A DNA stretch of 64,000 nt from Mycobacterium spongiae (GTDB lineage: Bacteria; Actinomycetota; Actinomycetes; Mycobacteriales; Mycobacteriaceae): positions 3,472,001 through 3,536,000 of the forward strand of contig NZ_CP046600.1 of the NCBI RefSeq assembly GCF_018278905.1, written 5' to 3'. The first letter of the stretch is position 1, and every line of letters begins with the position of its first letter. Positions 50,021 to 58,314 of this stretch are shown in pieces. The notes beneath the pieces were generated by a model. It was not told the origin of the DNA. It saw nothing but the letters and a program-made list of their open reading frames with translations, and made no database searches. The translations under genes were made by a program, and so were the position numbers.

Positions 50021-50877
50021 CCGCTTGGCGCTGCCGTTCGTGCCTGGCGCCAATCCTCATACAGCAGCTTGCATCCCAGGTACCCGAAGATGAGGGGGAA
50101 CACGAAGTACTGGTATTGGGTCCACACCAGCGCGAGCAAGGTGTCGGCGACCCCGCCGGGCATGTTCTCGAAGCCACCGAACACTTCACTGAAGGAGAAG
50201 ATGAAGGTCGCCACGACGGGCTCTCCGGCTCCCAACACCGGGATCAAGTACCGCATTGAGGAGCGCTTCTTGTTGAGTCGCCAGAACGCCAGGGCGGTCG
50301 CGACGTTGATGAAGGCGTAGATCTCCAGGGTGAAAAACGTCGAGTTGTGGTTGACCGTACGCAGGTCGACCGACCCGAACGACGCCAGATCCCACCAGTA
50401 CATGTGCAGGACGTTCTCGCGGATCCAGGGCGTATAGGCGATGACATCGCCGAGGGTATTCAGGTCGTGAAACACGAACGGAGAGAAAATCACCCACGGA
50501 ATCTCCCAGAGCAGGTTCGTCATCACATAGGACACCATCCAGAGCACCAGGCACTCGTGGAACAGCGCCATGCGGGGGCGGTGTCTGGCGCCCGGGAGCA
50601 ACAGCGGGATGAACCATCCGTTGAGCCAGATACTGATTCCGTAGAGCGAGGCTTTGGTGCTCGTAGTGAAGTCGATGGCGCCCAGATAGAACAGGGTCGC
50701 CATGACGCCGGTTGCGCCCCAGAAGACGGCGGTCCAGATCCCAAAGGCTCGCCAGGTCCGAGGTGACACCCGGCGCTCCTCAACGGCGACCGGTTCGGCC
50801 CGGTCGAGATCGAAACTTGTCAATCTGCTCGCGGCAATGCTCTTGGACGTGCTCGTAGTAGCGCTCGTAGTACTCAT
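50017..50877 (-). CDS. Integral membrane protein, emopamil-binding/AveC-like
   Basis: 286 residues from ATG 50877; earlier in-frame starts would cross the IclR operator. About seven helices. Polar membrane residues N-L-L-W-E-I-P-W and T-L-E-I-Y-A-F-I-N recall the protein at 22877, suggesting two members of one family (AveC spirocyclase/EBP-like). It is divergent from the iclR gene with the palindromes between, so it is the likely target of IclR. The reaction is unknown. Confidence 0.6.
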   Translation of the reverse strand: MSTTSATTSTSKSIAASRLTSFDLDRAEPVAVEERRVSPRTWRAFGIWTAVFWGATGVMATLFYLGAIDFTTSTKASLYGISIWLNGWFIPLLLPGARHRPRMALFHECLVLWMVSYVMTNLLWEIPWVIFSPFVFHDLNTLGDVIAYTPWIRENVLHMYWWDLASFGSVDLRTVNHNSTFFTLEIYAFINVATALAFWRLNKKRSSMRYLIPVLGAGEPVVATFIFSFSEVFGGFENMPGGVADTLLALVWTQYQYFVFPLIFGYLGCKLLYEDWRQARTAAPSG

Positions 50878-50937
50878 GCCCGGCCCGCAATCTGGTTCGT
50901 CAGCCCTGGGTACTCCGCCTCCAGTGGCCCTTGCCAA

Positions 50938-50966
50938 TGTCGAAATATCGACATATCGTTCGATAT
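50938..50966 (+). promoter_or_regulatory. Double palindromic operator at the iclR start
   Basis: TGTCGA-aata-TCGACA (50938-50953, perfect 6-bp arms) is followed directly by ATATCG-tt-CGATAT (50953-50966, perfect 6-bp arms), one base before the ATG at 50968. Binding here would block the iclR transcript, which may be leaderless, and affect the divergent membrane protein gene. Confidence 0.65.
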
Positions 50967-50967
50967 T

Positions 50968-51891
50968 ATGACAGAGAGCGTAACCGCGCCCCCGATACGG
51001 AGTCAAGGCGCGTCACCGCCCACGGAGCGGGTGATCGCGGTGATCGAGCTGCTCGGCCGCAATCCGAACAAGCAGTTCTCCTTGGCCGAGATCTGCCGCA
51101 CTCTGGGCATCAGCCGTGCCACCGGTCATGCGCTGCTGACCACATTGGCCGCTCACGAGTGGGTAATCAGGGACCCGGCAACTGCGCACTACAGTTGGGG
51201 CCCGGCCATCTCTGCGCTGGCCAGGCCGGCGAACACGCCGCTACACCGGGGCGCCCTGCAGGCGTTGGCCGCCGCCACTGGCACACAGGTCATGCTGGCG
51301 CGCCGGGAGGGCACCACACTGGTGGTGACCGATACCGTCGGCGAGTGTCCACGCGGACCGAGGGTCTGGCGCGGGATGCGAACACCGTTCGTCCCCCCGA
51401 TCGGACGCGACTATGTCGCCTGGTGGAGTACCGATGCTCAGAATGAGTGGCTGGAGGCCATTGGAACGCCGAGCCGGCAATTCAAGCAGCGAATGACGGA
51501 CGTGTTCCGCGCAATTCGGCAGCGCGGCTTCGTCGTCGAACGGCTGACGCACCAGTACGTGCGGGTCTACTCCGCGCTGCGGGCGCTGAGCGCTGACGGC
51601 CAGGTCGACGAGATCACCGCTCATCTGGCCCGCGCCTACGCTGATCTCGCCGTCATCGACGTGTTGGATGACGAACTGATTGCCGGCGCGACACACAGCG
51701 TAGCCACGATATCCGCTCCGATCCGCGACCCCGACGGTACCGCGATGATGACGGTCATGGCCGCGGTGTTTACGACTCTCGACGGTGACGCTATCCGTAG
51801 TTTGGGTGCGCAACTACGCGACTCTGCGCGGGAAATCGAACAGCGCATCGGAGCCGATCACGTTGTGCCCCAGGCCTTGACGTCGGACTAA
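50968..51891 (+). CDS. IclR family transcriptional regulator
   Basis: 307 residues. Winged helix-turn-helix (R-V-I-A-V-I-E-L-L-G, F-S-L-A-E-I-C-R-T-L-G-I-S-R-A-T-G-H-A-L-L) and an effector-binding domain (T-Q-V-M-L-A-R-R-E-G-T-T-L-V-V). The operator overlaps the start, so autoregulation is likely. It may control the divergent membrane protein. Confidence 0.87.
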   Translation: MTESVTAPPIRSQGASPPTERVIAVIELLGRNPNKQFSLAEICRTLGISRATGHALLTTLAAHEWVIRDPATAHYSWGPAISALARPANTPLHRGALQALAAATGTQVMLARREGTTLVVTDTVGECPRGPRVWRGMRTPFVPPIGRDYVAWWSTDAQNEWLEAIGTPSRQFKQRMTDVFRAIRQRGFVVERLTHQYVRVYSALRALSADGQVDEITAHLARAYADLAVIDVLDDELIAGATHSVATISAPIRDPDGTAMMTVMAAVFTTLDGDAIRSLGAQLRDSAREIEQRIGADHVVPQALTSD

Positions 51892-51918
51892 TCAGCGATC
51901 GGACACGTTCGGCTGTGG

Positions 51919-52038
51919 CTACTCGTCCTTGAAGAGGAAGTCGGGCGGACCCGCCATCGCAGTTCCGGCGCAGACAACGCCCAGGCCGGTCAGGGCCGCG
52001 GAAATGGTGACAAACTTCCAGATCGCGGGGCTTCTCAT
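51919..52038 (-). CDS. Small predicted exported peptide (39 aa)
   Basis: ATG 52038 with GAGGAAGGG 8-9 bases upstream. The sequence M-R-S-P-A-I-W-K, hydrophobic I-S-A-A-L-T-G-L-G-V-V-C-A-G-T-A-M-A (signal peptidase site A-M-A) and a short mature tail G-P-P-D-F-L-F-K-D-E. If cut, only about ten residues would be released. No family recognised. Good ribosome site and signal structure argue for a real gene. Confidence 0.55.
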   Translation of the reverse strand: MRSPAIWKFVTISAALTGLGVVCAGTAMAGPPDFLFKDE

Positions 52039-52247
52039 CGTTGGGGTCCCTTCCTCGCTACCCGCGCATTTCGCGGTCACGTTCAGATTTCCCGACCGAT
52101 GTGAGTACTAGCGAAGATCACCATGAGAGGTCTCTCATCTGCCCTGTGCCCGGCGATGGTGGCCGTCGCGGCTGTCCACAAGGCAACCTGCAGAAACGAT
52201 TCCAGCGCCTCTCGACCGCCGATAGCCAGTGCGCCTACGATACGTCA

Positions 52248-52478
52248 GTGGCCACCCTGGAGAATCTCGACGCACGTCTGTGTGCCCTAGACAAAGCCCT
52301 CAAAGAATTGCTCGAGGCGATCAGAGTAGTCGAGGCTACTCAGCGCGTGTTTGCTGACGCGATGCGGGAGTTCGCTATGACAAGAACCACGGCCGAAGAC
52401 ACCAATGCGCGTATTCGCTCGATTCAAGAACGCACCGACGCGATCAACAACCACCTCATCAAGGTCTCCGACAGCTGA
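52248..52478 (+). CDS. Small coiled-coil protein (76 aa)
   Basis: GTG 52248 begins V-A-T-L-E-N-L-D-A-R-L-C-A-L-D-K-A-L-K-E-L-L-E. Heptad leucines and charged residues predict a long coiled coil. No membrane segment or known family. It sits 99 bases before a membrane protein that also ends in a coiled coil, which hints that they interact. Confidence 0.55.
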   Translation: MATLENLDARLCALDKALKELLEAIRVVEATQRVFADAMREFAMTRTTAEDTNARIRSIQERTDAINNHLIKVSDS

Positions 52479-52577
52479 CACCACCTGGCACCACACCGCC
52501 ACCCGACCGTGTACTTGGGTATCCTCCGAGCAACTCGCAACGCGCGAGAGATAGGCGGGAGACAGTGGTGAGGGGCG

Positions 52578-53054
52578 ATGGCGATGAGCAATGAGGGTTC
52601 TGGTCGGGTTGCTACCCGCACCTGGTTGGCATGGGTGCTGACGGGATCTCTGGTTGTACTGTTCGCGGCCTCCTGCTGGCTGCTGTACCAAGCGGCAGAC
52701 AATGCACACGTCAGCGAGACCCTGTGGGGCCGCTACGTCTATATCTTCGGCGCCCTCGAGGCCATCGTCTTCACGGCAATCGGATGGGTCTTTGGCAGGG
52801 AGGTCCACCGCACTGCGGCGGAGGTGGCCAACCAGGATGCCGCCAGGGCGCGCGCGGAGGTCGACAGGCTCCGCGAGCAAGCCGCTGCGGCCGCAGACCA
52901 AGCGGAGAAGGGACGCGCGCTGGCAGAGGCGGTCAAGGCTTCGATCAGCGCACTGGGCGGCATCGAGGGCATCGGGGGTGCCCACCCGCAGGTTGGCTCG
53001 ACGCCGTCGCAGCTCATTTCGCTCACCCAGATGGCCGAGAAGCTGTTCCCCTAA
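52578..53054 (+). CDS. Small membrane protein with coiled coil (158 aa)
   Basis: Two hydrophobic segments (about 15-36 and 54-72) are followed by a long Ala/Glu/Arg-rich coiled coil (A-R-A-R-A-E-V-D-R-L-R-E-Q-A-A-A-A-A) and a Gly-rich end. The function is unknown. The order suggests it may be the counterpart of Rv2297, but this could not be confirmed. Confidence 0.65.
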   Translation: MAMSNEGSGRVATRTWLAWVLTGSLVVLFAASCWLLYQAADNAHVSETLWGRYVYIFGALEAIVFTAIGWVFGREVHRTAAEVANQDAARARAEVDRLREQAAAAADQAEKGRALAEAVKASISALGGIEGIGGAHPQVGSTPSQLISLTQMAEKLFP

Positions 53055-53151
53055 CCCGCGCGCACGGCGCCGGCGTTCCAGTCACGCCAGACTCCCTCAT
53101 GGCGGCGCCCGCCAACGCGGGACGGGCGCGCTGTTCTATCGTGGCGACTAT

Positions 53152-53187
53152 GGTGGATTCGACGGCGGATTCGATGGTGGATTCGAT
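53152..53187 (+). repeat. Three 12-bp tandem repeats
   Basis: GGTGGATTCGAC, GGCGGATTCGAT, GGTGGATTCGAT in a row, ending 20 bases before the thioesterase ATG. The reading frame of the repeats would give G-G-F-D units, but no supported gene covers them. Confidence 0.6.
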
Positions 53188-53207
53188 CGCCACGATGACT
53201 GGTCCCG

Positions 53208-53780
53208 ATGACTGACTCCCCGATACACGAGAAGCTCGCGGTATCCGTCCGGCGGTTGATCGACGCAACGATCCGCACCGAGGTGAGCTCCGAAGTCGTC
53301 GCCGCGGCTACCAGCGAGATCGACAGCGTGACAGGCCAACTCGGCGCCGCTCTGATGCCTGGATCCTTCGGTGAACGAGCGGTCGCCAACGGGGCGAACC
53401 CGGTTTCGGGCAATGTCGTTGTCGGAGCGCGCAACCCGTCGGCTCCCCCGCTGGCGATCCAGCACGAAAGCGACGGATCGGTGTGGACGGAGTTCACTCT
53501 GGGTGCGGCGTACGAAGGCCCCCCGGGGTTCGTGCACGGCGGTGTTATCGCCATGATCCTCGACCACGTGCTCGGCGCGCCCGCCCACAAACCGGGACGG
53601 CCCGCATACACGGGGACGTTGACAGTGCGCTACCACCGAGCGACGCCTCTGCAGCGACCGCTGCGAGCCGAAGCCCGCATCCAGACCGTCGAGGGAGTGA
53701 AGAACTTCACGGTGGGCACCATCAGCGACGTCGACGGCACGACAGTGTCGGCCGAAGGAGTATTCATTCATCGGCGCTAG
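53208..53780 (+). CDS. PaaI-type hotdog thioesterase
   Basis: 190 residues. The hotdog core lies in the C-terminal half: G-P-P-G-F-V-H-G-G-V-I-A-M-I-L-D-H (catalytic Asp/His region), Y-T-G-T-L-T-V-R-Y-H-R-A-T-P. It hydrolyses acyl- or aryl-CoA thioesters. The N-terminal 75 residues are helical and less conserved. Confidence 0.85.
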   Translation: MTDSPIHEKLAVSVRRLIDATIRTEVSSEVVAAATSEIDSVTGQLGAALMPGSFGERAVANGANPVSGNVVVGARNPSAPPLAIQHESDGSVWTEFTLGAAYEGPPGFVHGGVIAMILDHVLGAPAHKPGRPAYTGTLTVRYHRATPLQRPLRAEARIQTVEGVKNFTVGTISDVDGTTVSAEGVFIHRR

Positions 53781-53872
53781 CCACCGTCGCGATGCCCTCA
53801 AGACAGCGGGCGATGAGCGCGACCTGATCACCGCACAGCACGGGGCCGACTGGTGTGCCCGCGCTCCGCCTG

Positions 53873-53911
53873 TTGAACAAATCAACTGTTTTATTTATGT
53901 TTTGAACAAAT
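53873..53911 (+). promoter_or_regulatory. Direct repeats upstream of alkB, likely regulator site
   Basis: TTGAACAAAT at 53873-53882 and again at 53902-53911, in an AT-rich patch (aactgttttatttatgt between). The alkB ATG is 65 bases downstream. TetR regulators (AlkX-type) of mycobacterial alkane operons bind such upstream sites; the match to a known operator is not verified. Confidence 0.5.
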
Positions 53912-53975
53912 TGTCTGATATGTTGATGGCGCCGCAGAGGGCGGCACCCCGTGAGCACGGGAGAAAGGGGCCGTC

Positions 53976-55196
53976 ATGGCGTCCACGGCACTGCAAGAGT
54001 CTCAGCTTCCGGCCGAACAGTGGCGCGACCGAAAGCGATACCTCTGGCTGGTGGGCCTGGTGCTGCCCATCTCATTGCCGATGAGCGTCGCGCTGGCGTG
54101 GGCCTTCGGCAAACTCGGGTTCAGCGCTGTCACCCCGGCGCTGTGGTGGGTCGGACCGATCCTGCTCTACGTGTTGCTACCGATCCTGGACCTGTTCTTC
54201 GGCCCCGACGGCCACAACCCGCCCGATGAGGTGATGGAACGCCTGGAGAACGACAAATACTACCGCTACTGCACGTACGCGTTCATTCCCTTGCAAATGG
54301 TCAGCTTGGTTCTCGCGTGCTACCTGTGGACGGCCGACAATCTGAGCTGGCTTGGCATCGATGGCGGCCTGGGCATCGTCAGCAAGATCGGGCTGACGAT
54401 CACCATCGGCGTTGTGGGCGGAGTGGGGATCAACACCGCCCACGAGCTGGGGCACAAGCGCGAAGACCTCGAGCGGTGGCTGTCCAAAATCACCCTGGCC
54501 CAGACCTTGTACGGACACTTCTATATCGAGCACAACCGCGGCCACCACGTCCGCGTCGCCACTCCGGAGGACCCGGCCAGCGCTCGATTCGGAGAAAGCT
54601 TCTGGATGTTTCTGCCGCGCAGCATGTTCGGCTCGCTGAAGTCTGCGTGGGAGTTGGAAAAGACCCGTATGCAGCGGATCAATAAGACCACCTGGAGCCT
54701 TCACAACGACGTCCTCAACGCCTGGATCATGTCGATCGTCCTGTTCGGCGCGCTGACTGCGGTTTTCGGATGGCAGGTCCTGCCGTTTCTCATCATCCAA
54801 GCTTTGTACGGCGCGTCACTGCTGGAGTCCGTCAACTACCTCGAACACTACGGTCTGTTGCGGCAACGCACCGAATCCGGACGCTACGAACGGTGTGCAC
54901 CGGTGCACAGCTGGAATTCCGACCACATCGTGACCAACATCTTCCTTTACCATCTGCAGCGGCACAGTGACCATCACGCCAATCCCCTGCGCCGCTACCA
55001 GACGCTGCGCAGCATGGACGGTGCCCCCAACCTGCCCAGCGGATACGCCACGTTGATCACCTTGACCTACCTTCCCCCGCTGTGGCGAAAGGTGATGGAC
55101 CACCGCGTGATTGAGCACTACGGCGGGGACATCACCGCGGTCAATATCGACCCGCGCAAGCGCGACCAGATCCTCGCCCGGTACGGAGCCCGATAA
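53976..55196 (+). CDS. alkB: Alkane 1-monooxygenase AlkB
   Basis: 406 residues, GAGAAAGG upstream. Six helices and the histidine boxes H-E-L-G-H (near 152), E-H-N-R-G-H-H (near 187), L-Q-R-H-S-D-H-H (near 330), plus N-Y-L-E-H-Y-G. The di-iron centre hydroxylates the terminal carbon of n-alkanes in the membrane using electrons from rubredoxin. The next genes are a rubA1 relic, rubA2 and a TetR regulator, the usual alkane operon. Confidence 0.95.
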   Translation: MASTALQESQLPAEQWRDRKRYLWLVGLVLPISLPMSVALAWAFGKLGFSAVTPALWWVGPILLYVLLPILDLFFGPDGHNPPDEVMERLENDKYYRYCTYAFIPLQMVSLVLACYLWTADNLSWLGIDGGLGIVSKIGLTITIGVVGGVGINTAHELGHKREDLERWLSKITLAQTLYGHFYIEHNRGHHVRVATPEDPASARFGESFWMFLPRSMFGSLKSAWELEKTRMQRINKTTWSLHNDVLNAWIMSIVLFGALTAVFGWQVLPFLIIQALYGASLLESVNYLEHYGLLRQRTESGRYERCAPVHSWNSDHIVTNIFLYHLQRHSDHHANPLRRYQTLRSMDGAPNLPSGYATLITLTYLPPLWRKVMDHRVIEHYGGDITAVNIDPRKRDQILARYGAR

Positions 55197-55281
55197 TGGC
55201 CGATCCCCGGCGGGCAACTACGTCTACGATGAGGCCAGCGGCGTCGGCGAGAAAGCCGACTTCGAACCCCAGGAGGCCTGA
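55196..55281 (+). pseudogene. rubA1 relic with internal deletion
   Basis: An ATG overlaps the alkB stop (TAATG). In the frame starting at 55213 the bases read [22 protein letters not shown] and then TGA. These are the N-terminal Y-V-Y-D-E-A-x-G and C-terminal E-K-x-D-F-E ends of a type 1 rubredoxin with the middle removed. The upstream part is frameshifted. Both Cys-x-x-Cys pairs are gone, so no iron can be bound. Confidence 0.75.
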
Positions 55282-55282
55282 C

Positions 55283-55468
55283 GTGACAACCGATTTCAAG
55301 CTCTACCGCTGCATGCAGTGTGGGTTCGAGTACGACGAGGCGCAGGGCTGGCCCGAAGACGGTATCGCCCCGGGAACCCGCTGGGACGATATCCCCGACG
55401 ACTGGAGCTGCCCCGATTGTGGTGCGGCCAAGTCGGACTTTGAAATGGTCGAAGTCAGCCGGGCCTAG
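55283..55468 (+). CDS. rubA2: Rubredoxin RubA2
   Basis: 61 residues from GTG 55283, with AGGAGG seven bases upstream. Two iron-binding pairs, C-M-Q-C-G and C-P-D-C-G, and [19 protein letters not shown]. It carries electrons from a rubredoxin reductase to AlkB. No reductase gene is present here. Confidence 0.93.
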   Translation: MTTDFKLYRCMQCGFEYDEAQGWPEDGIAPGTRWDDIPDDWSCPDCGAAKSDFEMVEVSRA

Positions 55469-55537
55469 AGACCACGCCAAGAACCACTCGAAGGTCCACG
55501 AGAAGCCCACTGCGGCCCGACCACCGAAAGCACCGCC

Positions 55538-56179
55538 ATGCGCACTAATCTCGCCTACATGGTCGAGTCCCAACCCTTGCGAAACCGCAACCCGTATCAA
55601 AGCACCGCGTTGAGTCTGATGCACGACGGGGTGTTGAACGCGCTGCACGGGTTGCTTCTCGAGCGGAAGTGGTCGTCGATCACCATGGCGGACGTGGCGA
55701 CAGCGGCGGGCATCAGCAGAGGCACCCTGTACAACGAGTTCCGCTCGCGCCGCGGCCTGGCTCGCAGCTATGCCCTTCGATTGACCGACATCATCGTCAC
55801 CGGAATGCGAACGGCGATCAACGACCACTACCAGGACGGCTACGGGGCGATGCGAACCGTGTTTCGCCAATTCTTCGACCGGGTGCACAACGATCCACTC
55901 GCACAAGTGCTGCCAACCGAGAACGCTCCCAACGACATTCTCCGGCTGATCACGGTGGATAGTCAGTTTCTGGTAGATCATGCCGTCGAGCAATTGTCGG
56001 CGACCTTCCAGCACAGCTGGGTGAACGCCAGCCGGTACGACGCCGAAGTGATGGGCCAGGCCGTGGTTCGGTCCGCGCTCAGCTTTCTCGCCCTACCGCC
56101 GAGCGATTCCGACGACGCCGCACGGGGGATGGCCCACCTCCTCGCGCCCTACATCGAAGCCATCAGCACCCGGAGCTGA
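55538..56179 (+). CDS. TetR family regulator of the alkane operon
   Basis: 213 residues. HTH: S-S-I-T-M-A-D-V-A-T-A-A-G-I-S-R-G-T-L-Y-N-E-F. C-terminal ligand domain resembling AlkX-type repressors. It ends the alkB-rubA2-tetR unit and probably represses it in the absence of alkanes. Confidence 0.87.
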   Translation: MRTNLAYMVESQPLRNRNPYQSTALSLMHDGVLNALHGLLLERKWSSITMADVATAAGISRGTLYNEFRSRRGLARSYALRLTDIIVTGMRTAINDHYQDGYGAMRTVFRQFFDRVHNDPLAQVLPTENAPNDILRLITVDSQFLVDHAVEQLSATFQHSWVNASRYDAEVMGQAVVRSALSFLALPPSDSDDAARGMAHLLAPYIEAISTRS

Positions 56180-56240
56180 TCCGCCCACACCGCGCTGTCT
56201 GCACTGTCTGCGCGATGGGGATCCTCCTCGACGATGAACT

Positions 56241-57176
56241 TCAGCTCAGCTGGGGCAGGACAGCGGTGGCGAGCAGCTCTAGCTGCGCGATGTCGGAAAT
56301 GTCCAGCAGCCACGCATAGATGCGTCGCACGCCGAGGTCTGACCACTGTCCGCAACGGTCGACGACCTCCGCCGGGGTGCCCGCCAGGGCGCTCCCGGCG
56401 GGCACTTCGATGCCCAGGCGGCCCATTGCGTCGGCGCGACGAGCGATCTCGCCGTCATTGCGGCCGATGCACAGCGCGAACACCGCCGAATAGACCATCG
56501 ACTCGGCGCGCCGTCCCGAGGCGGCGACCGCCTCGGCCACTCTCTGCAGCTGTGGACCGGCCGCACCGGGTGGCGTGAGTCCCGGAAGGTTGAACTCGTT
56601 GGCAAACCGCGCCGCCAGCGCGGGTGTGCGCCTGGCCCCAAGACCTCCGATGATGATCGGCGGGCGCGGGCGCTGAGCCGGCTTGGGCAACGCGGGGCTG
56701 TCTGTGAGCTCGTAGTAGGCGCCCCGATAGTTGAACGTGGTACCGATTGGGGTGCCCCACAGGCCGGTGACGACCTCGAGCTGCTCGGTGAGCCGGTCGA
56801 ATCGCTCACCTAGTGGCGGGAACGGGATCCCGTATGCCCGATGTTCGGCCTCCAACCAGCCTGCTCCGATGCCGAGTTCGACACGGCCACCACTCATCTC
56901 GTCGACTTGGGCGGTGGAGATGGCCAAGGGACCCGGATACCTGAATGTCGCCGACGTGACCATGGTGCCGAGTCGGATTGTTGTCGTCTCGCGGGCGATG
57001 GCGGCAAGCGTCACCCAGGAATCGGTGGGTCCGGGCAGTCCGTCGCCCTTGATGGGCAGGTAGTGATCAGAGCGGAAGAACGCTGAGAATCCCAGCTTCT
57101 CTGCGGCTTGCGCGACAGCAAGCTGGTCGGCGTAGGACGCTCCCAGCTCGGGTTCCACCACGACGCGAAACTCCAC
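56241..57176 (-). CDS. LLM-class F420-dependent oxidoreductase
   Basis: 311 residues from GTG 57176 (V-E-F-R-V-V-V-E-P). F-F-R-S-D-H-Y-L, G-T-M-V-T-S-A-T-F-R-Y-P-G-P and E-L-G-I-G-A-G-W-L-E-A-E-H are typical of mycobacterial luciferase-like F420 enzymes. Divergent from the aldo/keto reductase. Confidence 0.87.
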   Translation of the reverse strand: MEFRVVVEPELGASYADQLAVAQAAEKLGFSAFFRSDHYLPIKGDGLPGPTDSWVTLAAIARETTTIRLGTMVTSATFRYPGPLAISTAQVDEMSGGRVELGIGAGWLEAEHRAYGIPFPPLGERFDRLTEQLEVVTGLWGTPIGTTFNYRGAYYELTDSPALPKPAQRPRPPIIIGGLGARRTPALAARFANEFNLPGLTPPGAAGPQLQRVAEAVAASGRRAESMVYSAVFALCIGRNDGEIARRADAMGRLGIEVPAGSALAGTPAEVVDRCGQWSDLGVRRIYAWLLDISDIAQLELLATAVLPQLS

Positions 57177-57263
57177 AGTGGCAGTCTGCCAGAACCTCCG
57201 GGCGATGTGGCGGTCGTCGCCCACACTCGCCATCGCCGAAACCGTTTCAGTACCGTGGCAGGA

Positions 57264-58244
57264 ATGAAGTACCTGGACGCCGAGGGAATCGGCAAAGTCA
57301 GTCGAATCGGTCTCGGCACTTGGCAGTTCGGCTCGCGTGAGTGGGGCTACGGGGACCGGTACGCCTTTGGGGCGGCCCGCGATATCGTGCACCGCGCCCG
57401 CGCCCTGGGAGTCACCTTGTTCGACACCGCCGAGCTCTACGGGTTCGGCAAGAGCGAGCGGATCCTGGGCGACGCGCTCGGCAACGAACGCGCCGAGGTC
57501 GCCGTGGCCAGCAAAATCTTCCCCGTTGCGCCGTTTCCTGCAGTGATCAAACACCGCGAACGCGCCAGTGCGCGGCGGTTGCAGCTCGACCGCATCCCGC
57601 TGTACCAGGTTCACCAGCCCAACCCGGTAGTCCCCGATTCGGTGATCATGCCGGGAATGCGCGACTTGCTCGACAGCGGCGCCATCGGCGCGGCCGGCGT
57701 TTCGAACTATTCACTCACCCGATGGCGAAAGGCCGACACAGCTCTCGGACGTCCGGTAATCAGCAACCAGGTTCATTTCTCGCTCGCTCATCCAGGTGCG
57801 CTCGAGGATCTGGTGCCGTTCGCCGAGCGCGAGAACCGTATCGTGATCGCCTACAGCCCGCTGGCGCAGGGACTGCTAGGTGGCAAGTACGGACTCCACA
57901 ACCGTCCTGGCGGCGTTCGCGCGCTCAACCCGTTATTCGGCACCGAGAACCTGCGCCGGATCGAACCCCTGCTGCAGACATTGCGCACAGTCGCCGCCGA
58001 TGTCGACGCCAAACCCGCACAGGTGGCGCTCGCTTGGCTGATCAGCCTGCCGGGTGTGGTCGCCATCCCCGGTGCTTCCAGCGTTGAACAGCTGGAGTTC
58101 AACGTCGCGGCCACCGACATCGAGCTGAGCACGCAAGCCCGCGACGCCCTGACCGCGGCGGCCCGCGCCTTCCGGCCGGTGTCGGCGGGGCGCGTCCTTA
58201 CCGACACGCTCCGATCCCGGGTGCGCCCGAACGGCGGGCCGTAA
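57264..58244 (+). CDS. Aldo/keto reductase
   Basis: 326 residues from ATG 57264. F-D-T-A-E-L-Y-G (Asp/Tyr), V-A-S-K (Lys), H-Q-P-N and P-G-A-S-S-V (NADPH site). Closely matches Rv2298 from memory. It reduces aldehydes or ketones with NADPH. Confidence 0.9.
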   Translation: MKYLDAEGIGKVSRIGLGTWQFGSREWGYGDRYAFGAARDIVHRARALGVTLFDTAELYGFGKSERILGDALGNERAEVAVASKIFPVAPFPAVIKHRERASARRLQLDRIPLYQVHQPNPVVPDSVIMPGMRDLLDSGAIGAAGVSNYSLTRWRKADTALGRPVISNQVHFSLAHPGALEDLVPFAERENRIVIAYSPLAQGLLGGKYGLHNRPGGVRALNPLFGTENLRRIEPLLQTLRTVAADVDAKPAQVALAWLISLPGVVAIPGASSVEQLEFNVAATDIELSTQARDALTAAARAFRPVSAGRVLTDTLRSRVRPNGGP

Positions 58245-58314
58245 ACGGGGATGGGCGGGTTCCGGAGCCGAGTATGCGTCGGCTACCGACGGCTTGGGCG
58301 TCCTCGAGGGCGTT

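Noticed and set aside
52123..52290. ATG frame starting M-R-G-L-S-S-A-L with signal-like start
   Set aside because: No good ribosome site and the later sequence is Arg/Pro/Ser-rich noise overlapping the coiled-coil gene in another frame.
53098..53214. Short frames over the 12-bp repeats giving G-G-F-D or V-D-S-x units
   Set aside because: Several frames are open because of the repeats; none has a convincing start or family.
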